Positions 1 to 6,662 of a stretch of 9,026 bases of DNA are shown here, one piece after another. Source of the DNA: Candidatus Atribacteria bacterium (GTDB lineage Bacteria > Atribacterota > Atribacteria > Atribacterales > Caldatribacteriaceae); NCBI GenBank assembly GCA_029982105.1, contig JARRCQ010000053.1, positions 1 to 9,026 on the forward strand, written 5' to 3'. Each line of letters begins with the position of its first letter. Within the stretch, counting starts at the first letter, position 1. The notes below the pieces were generated by a model. It had not been told where the DNA came from, did no database searches, and saw only the letters and a list, made by a program, of their open reading frames with translations. The position numbers and the translations under genes were made by a program.

Positions 1-77
1 TCTCGGGTAGCTCAGAGGAAATTATTAATTCTGATTTAAGCCGAAAATACTACTTAGGGGAACGCTTTAATCTTTGA
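1..77 (+). CDS. lptB: C-terminal end of LPS export ABC transporter ATPase LptB (partial)
   Basis: Only the last 24 codons are present, read from base 3 to a TGA at 75-77. The peptide ends in SRKYYLGERFNL, which matches the conserved tail of LptB proteins (E. coli LptB ends in a similar YLGEDFRL). LptB is the cytoplasmic ATPase that drives extraction of lipopolysaccharide from the inner membrane through the LptF/LptG permease. The identification is supported by the next gene, which encodes that permease and starts on a TTG overlapping this stop codon in the four bases TTGA (74-77). This arrangement suggests translational coupling. The Walker motifs lie outside the window, so the call rests on the tail and the neighbour. 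Confidence 0.82.
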   Translation, partial: SGSSEEIINSDLSRKYYLGERFNL

Positions 78-1156
78 AAATATTAGATAAGTATATTCTC
101 AAACAAAGCGTAGCTAACTTTTTTTGGGGAGTTATCCTGTTTGTTATTTTAGTAAGTGCTGGCGATTTGCTCTTTCGTTTAGCTCGATTGTGGTTACAGG
201 AAGGCCTTGCCTTTATAGAAGTGATAAAAATATTTTTCTTGAGCCTTCCCTCTCTTTTAATCTATATTTTGCCGGTTTCGGTATTGTTGAGCGTATTGCT
301 GACGGTAGGTCGTATGTCTGGCGACAGTGAAGTCATAGCTCTGAGAGCGGGAGGAGTAAGCTTCAGAAGAATAGCTGTCCCCTTTTTTCTTTTTTCTCTG
401 TGGGTTTGCGCTGGAACAATCTTAATTCAGGAAGTGTGTTTACCTTGGGCCTCGGTAGAACTTAAAAAGATAGGGGAGAAAGTAAGTGGCCAAAGCCTGA
501 TATCGGAAGATACTTTTTTTCGGGATGAGAGCGAGCCAGGAATAGAGAGAGTATTTTATGTGAAGACGATAGAGCAGGAAAAATCTCTTCTTTTGGGAGT
601 GGTAGTGCAAGAATATGATGAACAAGGATTGCGAAGGATTATCAATGCCCGAGAAGCATCTAACCAGGAGGGAAGATGGATATTTAAAGAGGGAATTATT
701 TACGAAGTGGGAGAAAAGGGAGAAATAGAAAGAGTGGTGCGTTTTGCAAAAGAGGAAGTAACTACTACTCAAACTATAGAGGAAATACAAAAAGTCCAGA
801 AAAGCCCACAAGAAATGGGTTTTATGGAATTGAGGAGTTTCATTGAGGGAGAGAGAAGTAGGGGGAGAAAAACAGAAAAGTTAGAATTAATTTTGTGGCA
901 AAAAACTGCCTTTCCTTTTGCTAGTTTGGTTTTTGTGCTGATAGGAGTAGCTCTGGGTATCGTTTCTCCTCGCTCCGGTAGAGCCTTGGGAATAGGATTG
1001 AGTATCCTTATAGTGTTTGCCTATTATGTAGTGTTTTCTTTAGGTAGTGCTTTGGCTGAGGGAGGTAGATTATCTCCCTTTTGGGGAACCTGGATGGCCA
1101 ATATAGTGGGATTTATCACCGGTGAAAGCCTTTTATGGTGGAAGGAAAAAAGCTGA
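74..1156 (+). CDS. lptF/lptG: LptF/LptG (YjgP/YjgQ) family LPS export permease
   Basis: Inner-membrane permease of the Lpt lipopolysaccharide exporter, working with LptB. The 360-residue length is normal for the family. Hydrophobic segments lie at about residues 16-34, 50-80 and 100-121, then a soluble middle part at about 125-265 that should be the periplasmic beta-jellyroll domain, then membrane segments at about 275-297, 305-328 and 335-356. The family signature around SEVIALRAGG (85-94) is present. The start is TTG at 74, giving the typical N-terminus MKILDKYIL; AGGGG lies about 12 bases upstream inside the end of lptB. The TTGA overlap with lptB and the 12-base gap to the DUF3084 gene point to one operon. 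Whether it is the LptF or LptG type cannot be decided here; a second paralogue may lie elsewhere, or the organism may use a single one. Confidence 0.92.
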   Translation: MKILDKYILKQSVANFFWGVILFVILVSAGDLLFRLARLWLQEGLAFIEVIKIFFLSLPSLLIYILPVSVLLSVLLTVGRMSGDSEVIALRAGGVSFRRIAVPFFLFSLWVCAGTILIQEVCLPWASVELKKIGEKVSGQSLISEDTFFRDESEPGIERVFYVKTIEQEKSLLLGVVVQEYDEQGLRRIINAREASNQEGRWIFKEGIIYEVGEKGEIERVVRFAKEEVTTTQTIEEIQKVQKSPQEMGFMELRSFIEGERSRGRKTEKLELILWQKTAFPFASLVFVLIGVALGIVSPRSGRALGIGLSILIVFAYYVVFSLGSALAEGGRLSPFWGTWMANIVGFITGESLLWWKEKS

Positions 1157-1161
1157 AGGAG
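1156..1161 (+). promoter_or_regulatory. Ribosome binding site AAGGAG fixing the DUF3084 start
   Basis: AAGGAG lies 7 bases before the ATG at 1169. The alternative in-frame TTG at 1163 would be only one base away from it, too close for initiation, so ATG 1169 is the better start. The first A overlaps the stop codon of the upstream permease gene. Confidence 0.75.
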
Positions 1162-1168
1162 ATTGCCT

Positions 1169-2206
1169 ATGGATTGGGGTAGCTGGTTATTAATTATTTC
1201 TGTAATTGTATTAGCTGGAGCTATAGCGTACTTGGGAGACATTTTAGGAAGAAGGATTGGGAAAAGAAAACTTTCTCTGTTTAAGCTTCGTCCTCGCTAT
1301 ACTGCCATTTTAGTGAGTGTTATTACCGGGATTTTGATTGCTGCCGTTACTCTTCTTATTTTGAGTGCTGCTTCTCAAGATGTGCGCACGGCTCTTTTTG
1401 GTATGAGAGAACTGAAAGATCAAATTACTCAACTGGAAGAAAGAGAGAAAGAGTTGCAAAATTCTAAAATTATGCTGGAAGAGCAGGTCAAAACTTTAAC
1501 TGGAAGTGTAGAAGAGCTCAATAATCAGAGACAGAGCCTCCAAGAAGAAATAAAAGCCTTACAAGTAGAACAAACTCGTCTGCGGGAAAGTATTCTGGCT
1601 ATTCGGCAGGGAGAAATAACATTTCAGGACGAAGAAGAAATTTTACGAATGATAGCACCTCCGGGTATGGGGGATAAGGAAGCGGAAGATTATCTTCTTT
1701 CAATTATTGAAAGAGGGGAAGAAATTGCTTTAGAGCGAGGAGCGGGCCTGGATGAAGAAATACAAAGAGCTGTTTTTGTTTTAGAAGATAGCTTCAATGA
1801 AGCTAAAGAGAAGTTAAAAACTACTGAAGTCCCATTAGTTATTCGCTTGGTAGCTTCTGTCAACACCCTTCGGGGAGAGCCGGTTATTGCCCGATTTTTA
1901 GTAGATGAGAATAAAAAGATTTTCTCAGCTGGAGAAGTAATATGGTCGGAGGAGTTGAACATTGAGCCTCAGAAGACCAATATAGAACTCTGGTTGGGGG
2001 AACTACTGAAAGAATTAAACACCTTGGCAGTTAAAAAAGGAATTCTTCCTCAACAAGGTAGGGTAGGAGTTATTTCTGCTTCTAATCTTACTGAAGTTAC
2101 TTCCTTTTTGCAGAAAATGGAAGGGAAAGTGACTGTCGAGGTGATAGCAGAAGGTGATATATTTACCGCTGGGCCTTTACGAGTTTATTTACAGGTGAAG
2201 AAATGA
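1169..2206 (+). CDS. DUF3084 family membrane-anchored coiled-coil protein
   Basis: About 345 residues. Two membrane segments lie at about residues 5-24 and 45-66, separated by a very basic stretch (GRRIGKRKLSLFKLRPRY). A long heptad-rich region rich in E, Q, K and L at about 75-145 should form a coiled coil, and an alpha/beta C-terminal domain fills the rest. The basic linker followed by the second membrane helix and coiled coil is the layout of DUF3084 proteins, known from cyanobacteria and some diderm Firmicutes-like groups; their function is not established. The ATG at 1169 is chosen over TTG 1163 because of the Shine-Dalgarno spacing. Its position directly after lptB and an LptF/LptG gene suggests a role in the envelope, perhaps as a spanning scaffold; this is inference. 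Its last 18 bases overlap the convergent AEC carrier gene. Confidence 0.85.
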   Translation: MDWGSWLLIISVIVLAGAIAYLGDILGRRIGKRKLSLFKLRPRYTAILVSVITGILIAAVTLLILSAASQDVRTALFGMRELKDQITQLEEREKELQNSKIMLEEQVKTLTGSVEELNNQRQSLQEEIKALQVEQTRLRESILAIRQGEITFQDEEEILRMIAPPGMGDKEAEDYLLSIIERGEEIALERGAGLDEEIQRAVFVLEDSFNEAKEKLKTTEVPLVIRLVASVNTLRGEPVIARFLVDENKKIFSAGEVIWSEELNIEPQKTNIELWLGELLKELNTLAVKKGILPQQGRVGVISASNLTEVTSFLQKMEGKVTVEVIAEGDIFTAGPLRVYLQVKK

Positions 2207-3091
2207 GCCCCATAAAGGCAAAGTAAGCAGGGATAAAAAAGTGGTAAAAAAGATAACGCTAGAAGAAAATTCGCTATCTAAGTTATAAATAGAAGACAGA
2301 GTATAAGAGGTCATCAGAGTAGGAGTGGCGGCTTGAATAATCATAACTTTTTGGTACAGAGGATTGAAAGAAACAAATTTAGTGCAGAGTAAAAATAGCA
2401 GAGGAAGAGCTACTAATTTAATAAGGGAAGTTGAAAGAAGGAGCTTCCAGTTACGGAAAAGGTGAGAAGCAGAAAGAGACATTCCTATCGCTACCATGGT
2501 CAAGGGAACAGTGGCATCGGCTAAGCGATTTATGGTTTCCCAGAGAAAAGAAGGGATAGCTAAACCATTAGTTATAATAGCCAATAAAAAAGCTAAAAAA
2601 GGAGGGAGCTTTATTATTTCTAAAAGACTCCGGGCCGATAATCGTTTTGCTTGAGCATATACACAAAAAAGCACCCCTACGGTATAGGTGGAGAGAAAGT
2701 TTCCCATTTGGTCAAAAAATATAGCAGGTGGCAGGCCCTTCTCTCCTAAAAGAGCAGAAATAAAAGGATACCCCAAAAAAGCAGTGTTACCAAAAGCTGC
2801 TCCCATAGCTAAACTTACGCTGGTTTCATCTTTTAAATGTAAAAGCCGAGAAGACAGAAAATAAGAAGCGAGAAAAACTAAACTGATTAAAGCATAGGCC
2901 AGGGGAGGAATTTTCCATAGCTCTGAGGAAAGATGAGCAGGCTGCAAGGAGCGAAATATCAAACAGGGAAAGGTAAGATAGAGGACAAAACGATTCAAAA
3001 GAGGAGCAGTTTCGGGGGGGAAAATTTTTGCTCCTCGCAAAAACATCCCCAGAGCAATTAAAATGAACATTACCGCTAAAACTTGGTACAA
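2189..3091 (-). CDS. AEC (auxin efflux carrier) family transporter
   Basis: A 300-residue, highly hydrophobic protein with about ten membrane segments. The N-terminal half (LNRFVLYLTFPCLIF, then FGNTAFLGYPF and later FDQMGNF) is typical of the membrane transport family PF03547, which includes bacterial malate or malonate permeases and plant PIN proteins. Bacterial members mostly move organic acids or are uncharacterised, so the substrate is open; a di- or tricarboxylate would suit the neighbouring isocitrate dehydrogenase and FAH-family genes. The start is TTG at 3091-3089, with AAGGAG eight bases upstream. That ribosome binding site lies inside the last codons of the FAH-family gene, whose stop is only three bases away, so translation is probably coupled. 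The stop TAA is within the 3' end of the convergent DUF3084 gene, and no terminator is visible between them. Confidence 0.9.
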   Translation of the reverse strand: MYQVLAVMFILIALGMFLRGAKIFPPETAPLLNRFVLYLTFPCLIFRSLQPAHLSSELWKIPPLAYALISLVFLASYFLSSRLLHLKDETSVSLAMGAAFGNTAFLGYPFISALLGEKGLPPAIFFDQMGNFLSTYTVGVLFCVYAQAKRLSARSLLEIIKLPPFLAFLLAIITNGLAIPSFLWETINRLADATVPLTMVAIGMSLSASHLFRNWKLLLSTSLIKLVALPLLFLLCTKFVSFNPLYQKVMIIQAATPTLMTSYTLSSIYNLDSEFSSSVIFFTTFLSLLTLPLWGSFLHL

Positions 3092-3094
3092 ATT

Positions 3095-3856
3095 TTATTC
3101 TCCTTTTACTGGATTGCGAAGTATTCCAATGTTTTCTATTTCTACTTCTACTGTATCTCCAGAGTGTAGCGGGCCTATTCCTTCAGGAGTCCCCGTAGCG
3201 ATAACATCTCCGGGTAGTAAAGTCATAACTTCGGAGATAAAGGAAATAATCACCGGCACAGGGAAAAGAAGCTCTCGAGTGTTAGAATCTTGTTTTTTAT
3301 TCCCATTGACGTAAGTGCGAATATTTAAATTTCCCGGATCTATTTCGGTTTCTATCCAAGGACCAAAAGGAGCAAAGGTGTCAAAAGATTTGGCTCTCGT
3401 CCACTGTCCATCTTTTTTCTGCAAATCTCGAGCGGTGACATCATTAAAGCAAGTGTAACCTAATATGTAATCTCCAACCTGGGAAACTTTTACCTTACGA
3501 GCTTTTTTCTTTATTACTACTGCCAGCTCTCCTTCGTAGTCTACCTGAGAAGACGAAGGAGGAAGAAGAATAAAATCTTCAGGGTTCAAAGTAGCAGTGG
3601 AAGGTTTGATAAAAATAATGGGATTTTCCGGGATTTTCTCTTCCAGTTCCTGAGCGTGATGGCGGTAATTTAGTCCCACTGCTACAATTTTAGAAGGTAG
3701 AGTAGGGGAAAGTAACTTAACTTTTTCTCGAGGAAAAACTCTTCCCTTCCCCTTTATATCTCCAAAAGGGTCGGAAATTTCTTCAATTATATCATCTTTT
3801 ATCACTCCGAAAAGAGGAGTTTTTTCCTCAGGACAAAGGAACCGGGTTATTTGCAT
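3095..3856 (-). CDS. Fumarylacetoacetate hydrolase (FAH) family enzyme
   Basis: 253 residues, the normal size of single-domain FAH-family enzymes. Motifs in order: GLNYRHHAQE (61-70) with the usual histidine; the metal-binding acids E108 and E110 in DYEGEL and D139 in FNDVTARD; a lysine in RAKSFD (K156); and the closing signature TGTPEGIG (221-228). All expected catalytic and Mg2+/Mn2+ ligands are present, so it should be active. Family members cleave or decarboxylate beta-keto acids (oxaloacetate decarboxylase, acylpyruvate hydrolase, hydroxyhepta-dienedioate isomerase); sequence reading alone cannot choose among these. Oxaloacetate or acylpyruvate chemistry would fit an operon with isocitrate dehydrogenase and an organic-acid carrier. 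The ATG start at 3856 has a strong AAGGAGAG ribosome site eight bases upstream; both lie within the last codons of the radical SAM gene, a 29-base overlap. Confidence 0.9.
   Translation of the reverse strand: MQITRFLCPEEKTPLFGVIKDDIIEEISDPFGDIKGKGRVFPREKVKLLSPTLPSKIVAVGLNYRHHAQELEEKIPENPIIFIKPSTATLNPEDFILLPPSSSQVDYEGELAVVIKKKARKVKVSQVGDYILGYTCFNDVTARDLQKKDGQWTRAKSFDTFAPFGPWIETEIDPGNLNIRTYVNGNKKQDSNTRELLFPVPVIISFISEVMTLLPGDVIATGTPEGIGPLHSGDTVEVEIENIGILRNPVKGE
3100..3105 (-). promoter_or_regulatory. Ribosome binding site of the AEC carrier, embedded in the preceding gene
   Basis: On the minus strand AAGGAG sits in the final Lys-Gly-Glu codons of the FAH-family gene, 8 bases before the TTG start at 3091. 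It supports a TTG start and translational coupling of the two genes. Confidence 0.7.
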
Positions 3857-5240
3857 TGCTTGATCTCTCCTTCCAATATTGGGCTTCTTTAAGTCGAGAA
3901 ATAGGGGGTAAATTGACCACTAAAAATTTCTTTATAAAGCTGAAAGCTTGAGGCAAATAGCTCCACCGTTCATAAAATTCAAGATAAGCTCGGATCAGGA
4001 GACGGTGTAGTTCCTGAGGATTTAAGAAATCCAATTGCAAGACAGGATGAGCTCCGTCGAATGCTTTCCAATTTTGGCTGATAATTCGCCCTTCTTTTTG
4101 GTACTTTTCGTATATTTCAGTACCGGGGAAAGGAGTGAGTATAGAAAATTGCACAATATCAGGGTTAATTTTTTTGGCAAATTCTACAGTTTTTTTGATG
4201 GTTTCTTTGGTTTCTCTGACATTACCTAAAATGAAAGAACCCCAGCTTTGAACTCCATGTTTCCGCAAGATTTCCACCGCTTTTTTGGACATATCAGCAG
4301 TCAAGTTTTTACCATAATCTTGTAAAATAGATTCTTCAGCACTTTCGAAGCCCAAATAGACCATCCGCAAACCAGCCTTAGCCATCTTTTTTATTAAAGA
4401 TTCATGTTTTACAATAGTGTCAGCTCGAGAAAAACACTACCATTTTATTTTCATCTTCTCCTGTTCTATTTTGTCGCAGATGCCTTCTGCTCGAGCGGGA
4501 GAGAGAGTGAAATTGTCATCTACGAAAGCTACTGCTCGATACCCTAAATCAAAGTAAATATGGCGTAGCTCTTCTATTACATTTTCTGGAGAGCGAGCTC
4601 TCCACTTCTTACCTGAAAACTGAGACGAAGCACAAAAAGAACAGCCAAAAGGACAACCCCGGCTGGTTACCATATTAACTAAAGGCTCCCCTTCTACCTG
4701 GGTCATCCAGTATTTAGAAAGAGGTAAAAGGTCTCTCCGGGGAAAAGGAACTTCGTCCAGATTAAGGGGAGGAGGAGCAAGAGGAGTACGAATAATTTTT
4801 CCTTCTTCTCGGAAAGAAATCCCCAAAACCGAATGAGGAGATTGGTTATCCTCTAAGACTTTTACTAATTGGGGGAAAATATATTCTCCTTCTCCTCGCA
4901 CTATGTAGTCTACGAACCCAGTATTTAATAGCTCCTCGTCGCAAAAAGTGGCATGATATCCACCTAATACGACCAGGCGTCCCTCTTTTTTCGCCAATTC
5001 AGCTATTTTCAATGCTTCAAAAGCTTTATTGGTTTCACAAGTTATTCCTACCAAATCGCAAGTTTTAAGATTTTTCTCTAATTCCTTTTTAGGTTCTACT
5101 TGAAGATCTACGATTTTTACTCGGTTATTTGCTTGTTCTAAAGTACTGGCCAAGTATGCTAACCCCAGAGGAGGTAATTTTAAACCAATCCAATTATAAA
5201 TCCCGGGAGATGGAGGATTTACTAAAAGAATGTTCAACAA
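3828..5240 (-). CDS. B12-binding-type radical SAM protein, interrupted by one in-frame TAG
   Basis: Read through, this frame gives 470 residues: 267 before the TAG (codon 268, bases 4439-4437) and 202 after it. Residues 1-130 form a cobalamin-binding-like Rossmann domain (GLAYLASTLE, VLGGYHAT, VRGEGE). The radical SAM cluster motif CPFGCSFC (C196, C200, C203) should bind the [4Fe-4S] cluster, and VDDNFTL (240-246) follows as in B12 radical SAM enzymes. After the TAG the same frame goes on with CFSRADTI, then YLGFESAEE and LTPFPGTEIYEKY, the normal second half of this family. Substrate unknown. The start is TTG 5240 or the adjacent TTG 5237; AGAGGTGA precedes both. It lies 18 bases after the icd stop and overlaps the FAH-family gene by 29 bases. 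The TAG may be recoded, a nonsense mutation or an error; the post-TAG ATG at 4385 lacks a ribosome site, so a separate gene there is unlikely. Confidence 0.85.
4415..4439 (-). other. Possible RNA hairpin beginning at the amber codon
   Basis: On the minus strand TAGTGT (4439-4434), which contains the amber codon, is complementary to ACACTA (4420-4415). One extra T-G pair is possible, leaving a loop of about 11 bases that contains CTCGAG. It could be chance, since these bases also encode conserved residues, but a structure at a stop codon is what one would look for in programmed readthrough. Confidence 0.4.
4437..4439 (-). other. In-frame amber (TAG) codon inside the radical SAM gene
   Basis: On the minus strand the codons run AAA ATA AAA TGG TAG TGT TTT TCT CGA, i.e. 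KIKW-stop-CFSR. Flanking residues on both sides align in type with the IKWxCxSR segment of B12 radical SAM proteins, so the TAG stands exactly where one residue, usually variable, is expected. No base is lost or gained. TAG is one substitution away from Trp, Gln, Glu, Lys, Tyr, Ser and Leu codons. Confidence 0.9.
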
Positions 5241-5258
5241 TTTTCACCTCTTTGATTT

Positions 5259-6347
5259 TTAAGAAAAACTTTTTAATTTCTCGATAATAGCCTCTCCTAC
5301 TTCTTGAGTCCCACAAGCAGTGGGGTCGTTGGGCGTAGGTTTTAAATCATAAGTTACTTTTCTGCCTTCTTTTATGACTTCTTTTATTGCTTTTTCTAAG
5401 TTTTCTGCTCGTTCTTTCTCTCCTATATATTTTAGCATCATCATTCCTGATAAAATCATCGCTAAGGGATTCACTTTATTCATTCCTTGATATTTAGGAG
5501 CGCTGCCGTGGGTAGGTTCAAACACTGCATATTCATCACCAATGTTGGCTCCGGGAGCTACGCCTAATCCTCCAATTAGTCCTGCTCCTAAGTCAGATAT
5601 GATGTCTCCATAAAGATTGGGTAAAACCAAAACATCATAAAGCTCAGGCTTCTGCACTAATTGCATACTCATATTATCTACTATCCGGTCTTCAAATGCT
5701 ATATCGGGATAATTTTTAGCTACCTCTCGAGCTACAGCTAAAAATAAACCATCAGAATATTTCATAATGTTGGCTTTGTGAACAGCGGTGACTTTCTTCC
5801 GTTTTTCAGAACGAGCATATTCAAAAGCGAATTTCACAATTCTTTCTGAACCAAAAACCGAAATAGGTTTGATGCTGATGCCTGAATCAGGGCGAATTTT
5901 ACCTTTACCCCATTTTTCCACTGCCTCAATAAACTCCAGGGTTTCGGGCTTACCTTTTTCAAATTCTATACCGGCATATAAATCTTCGGTATTTTCTCTA
6001 ATAACCACTAAATCGATATTCTGGTAAGGAGAACGCACTCCAGGGTAAGTTTTACAAGGGCGAACACAGGCATAGAGGTCTAACTCTTTTCGTAAAGCTA
6101 CATTGACACTACGAAAGCCACTTCCGACCGGAGTAGTGATGGGTCCTTTGAGAGCTACTTTGTTTTTCTTTATCGATTCGATTACCGAGGGAGGAAGAGG
6201 AGTGCCATATTTGTCCATCACTTCTGCCCCTGCTTCCTGGACGTCCCACTCTATTTCTACTCCTGTAGCTTCAATCACTTTTTTGGTTACTGCAGTAATT
6301 TCTGGTCCAACACCGTCTCCGGGTATTAAAGTTATTTGATAGGGCAT
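5259..6347 (-). CDS. icd: Isocitrate dehydrogenase, short type, probably NADP-using
   Basis: Oxidative decarboxylation of isocitrate to 2-oxoglutarate is the likely reaction. The 362-residue protein belongs to the isocitrate/isopropylmalate dehydrogenase family. Substrate-site residues equivalent to E. coli Icd are visible: S80, N82, R86 and R96 in the [20 protein letters not shown] segment, R117 and Y124 in [11 protein letters not shown]191, and the metal acids D224, D248 and D252. The serine in SVNVALR favours isocitrate over isopropylmalate. The cofactor loop HGSAPKYQG with KVNP has the Lys-Tyr pair (K285, Y286) and V292 that in E. coli accompany NADP use, and Y333 is also kept; the E. coli R395 equivalent appears to be proline. 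It is about 50 residues shorter than E. coli Icd. ATG 6347 has AGGAAG seven bases upstream. First gene of a four-gene operon. Homoisocitrate dehydrogenase is the main alternative. Confidence 0.86.
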   Translation of the reverse strand: MPYQITLIPGDGVGPEITAVTKKVIEATGVEIEWDVQEAGAEVMDKYGTPLPPSVIESIKKNKVALKGPITTPVGSGFRSVNVALRKELDLYACVRPCKTYPGVRSPYQNIDLVVIRENTEDLYAGIEFEKGKPETLEFIEAVEKWGKGKIRPDSGISIKPISVFGSERIVKFAFEYARSEKRKKVTAVHKANIMKYSDGLFLAVAREVAKNYPDIAFEDRIVDNMSMQLVQKPELYDVLVLPNLYGDIISDLGAGLIGGLGVAPGANIGDEYAVFEPTHGSAPKYQGMNKVNPLAMILSGMMMLKYIGEKERAENLEKAIKEVIKEGRKVTYDLKPTPNDPTACGTQEVGEAIIEKLKSFS

Positions 6348-6378
6348 TTTTTCTCTTCCTTTCTCTAAAGTTTAGCTT

Positions 6379-6387
6379 ATTTTATCA
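6379..6387 (-). promoter_or_regulatory. Candidate extended -10 promoter for the icd operon
   Basis: On the minus strand TGATAAAAT (6387-6379) reads as an extended -10 (TG, one base, TAAAAT; 5 of 6 matches to TATAAT). No good -35 box lies at the usual distance. It would start transcription near 6372, leaving a leader of about 25 bases before the ATG at 6347. Prediction from consensus only. Confidence 0.4.
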
Positions 6388-6430
6388 CAAAATCCAAGAA
6401 AATAGATTATCTCGAGCTTTTAACCCGATA

Positions 6431-6457
6431 TTGAGGAAGATGCTTTTACTTCCTCAA
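6431..6457. repeat. Hairpin 1, arms TTGAGGAAG / CTTCCTCAA
   Basis: Nine perfect base pairs (6431-6439 with 6449-6457) around a 9-base loop ATGCTTTTA. The core GAGGAAG/CTTCCTC recurs in the hairpin at 6584-6603. A T run does not follow on either strand, so it is not a standard terminator. Confidence 0.75.
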
Positions 6458-6460
6458 CGC

Positions 6461-6477
6461 TGGGGTCTTTTCCCCCA
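6461..6477. repeat. Weak hairpin 2, arms TGGGG / CCCCA
   Basis: Five base pairs (6461-6465 with 6473-6477) around the loop TCTTTTC. Together with its flank (ACGCTGGGG) it looks like a decayed relative of the stronger CGCTGGGA hairpin at 6769-6793. Confidence 0.45.
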
Positions 6478-6555
6478 CTGCACTGGTGGAGCTTTGTCCT
6501 TCAGTAAGATTTTGTCTTTTATATTGTTATTTGCATTTTATCTTTTAATGGGGGT

Positions 6556-6581
6556 TATAAGGGGGTATTTTCCCCCTTATA
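6556..6581. repeat. Hairpin 3, arms TATAAGGGGG / CCCCCTTATA
   Basis: Ten perfect base pairs (6556-6565 with 6572-6581) around a 6-base loop TATTTT. One of the strongest structures in the region. It directly follows the first copy of the duplicated lead-in and is only two bases from the next hairpin. Confidence 0.8.
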
Positions 6582-6583
6582 GT

Positions 6584-6615
6584 GAGGAAGCTTTTTCTTC
6601 CTCGGTTGTTTTTTT
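6584..6615 (+). terminator. Terminator-like hairpin GAGGAAG / CTTCCTC followed by T-rich tract
   Basis: Seven perfect base pairs (6584-6590 with 6597-6603), a loop CTTTTT, then GGTTG and seven T. On the plus strand this has the form of an intrinsic terminator, but no plus-strand gene ends upstream of it. It would matter only if an unseen small transcript starts between about 6350 and 6580; otherwise it is another member of the hairpin series. Confidence 0.4.
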
Positions 6616-6637
6616 GCTTTTTTATCTTTTGGGGGTT

Positions 6638-6660
6638 ATGAGGAGGCGGAGCCTCCTCAT
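6638..6660. repeat. Hairpin 5, arms ATGAGGAGGC / GCCTCCTCAT
   Basis: Ten perfect base pairs (6638-6647 with 6651-6660) around a 3-base loop GGA. It follows the second copy of the duplicated lead-in and abuts the outer end of the nested inverted repeat that begins at 6663. Confidence 0.8.
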
Positions 6661-6662
6661 CC

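Larger units (their letters stand above)
6524..6639. repeat. Imperfect direct duplication of a ~35-base unit
   Basis: Bases 6524-6558 and 6606-6639 are near copies, starting TTGTT, passing through TTTTATCTTTT and ending GGGGGTTAT. They differ by a few substitutions and an AAT insertion in the first copy. The copies are offset by 81-84 bases, and each leads into a perfect palindrome of different sequence (6556-6581 and 6638-6660), so the lead-in is conserved while the hairpin has diverged. Confidence 0.7.

Noticed and set aside
440..811. Open frame of 123 codons on the minus strand inside the LptF/LptG gene
   Set aside because: It is antisense to a clearly conserved coding frame and has low-complexity Phe/Ser/Leu-rich content.
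1163..1165. TTG at 1163 as start of the DUF3084 gene
   Set aside because: It lies one base after the AAGGAG ribosome site, while ATG 1169 is at the ideal distance.
3828..4385. A separate gene beginning at ATG 4385 for the second half of the radical SAM protein
   Set aside because: It lacks the iron-sulfur motif, has no ribosome binding site, and the 17 sense codons between the TAG and this ATG continue the conserved family sequence in the same frame.
4437..4439. Selenocysteine insertion
   Set aside because: The codon is TAG, not TGA, so selenocysteine decoding does not apply.
5788..6339. Two plus-strand open frames within icd
   Set aside because: Both are antisense shadows of a well-supported dehydrogenase frame with all its active-site residues.
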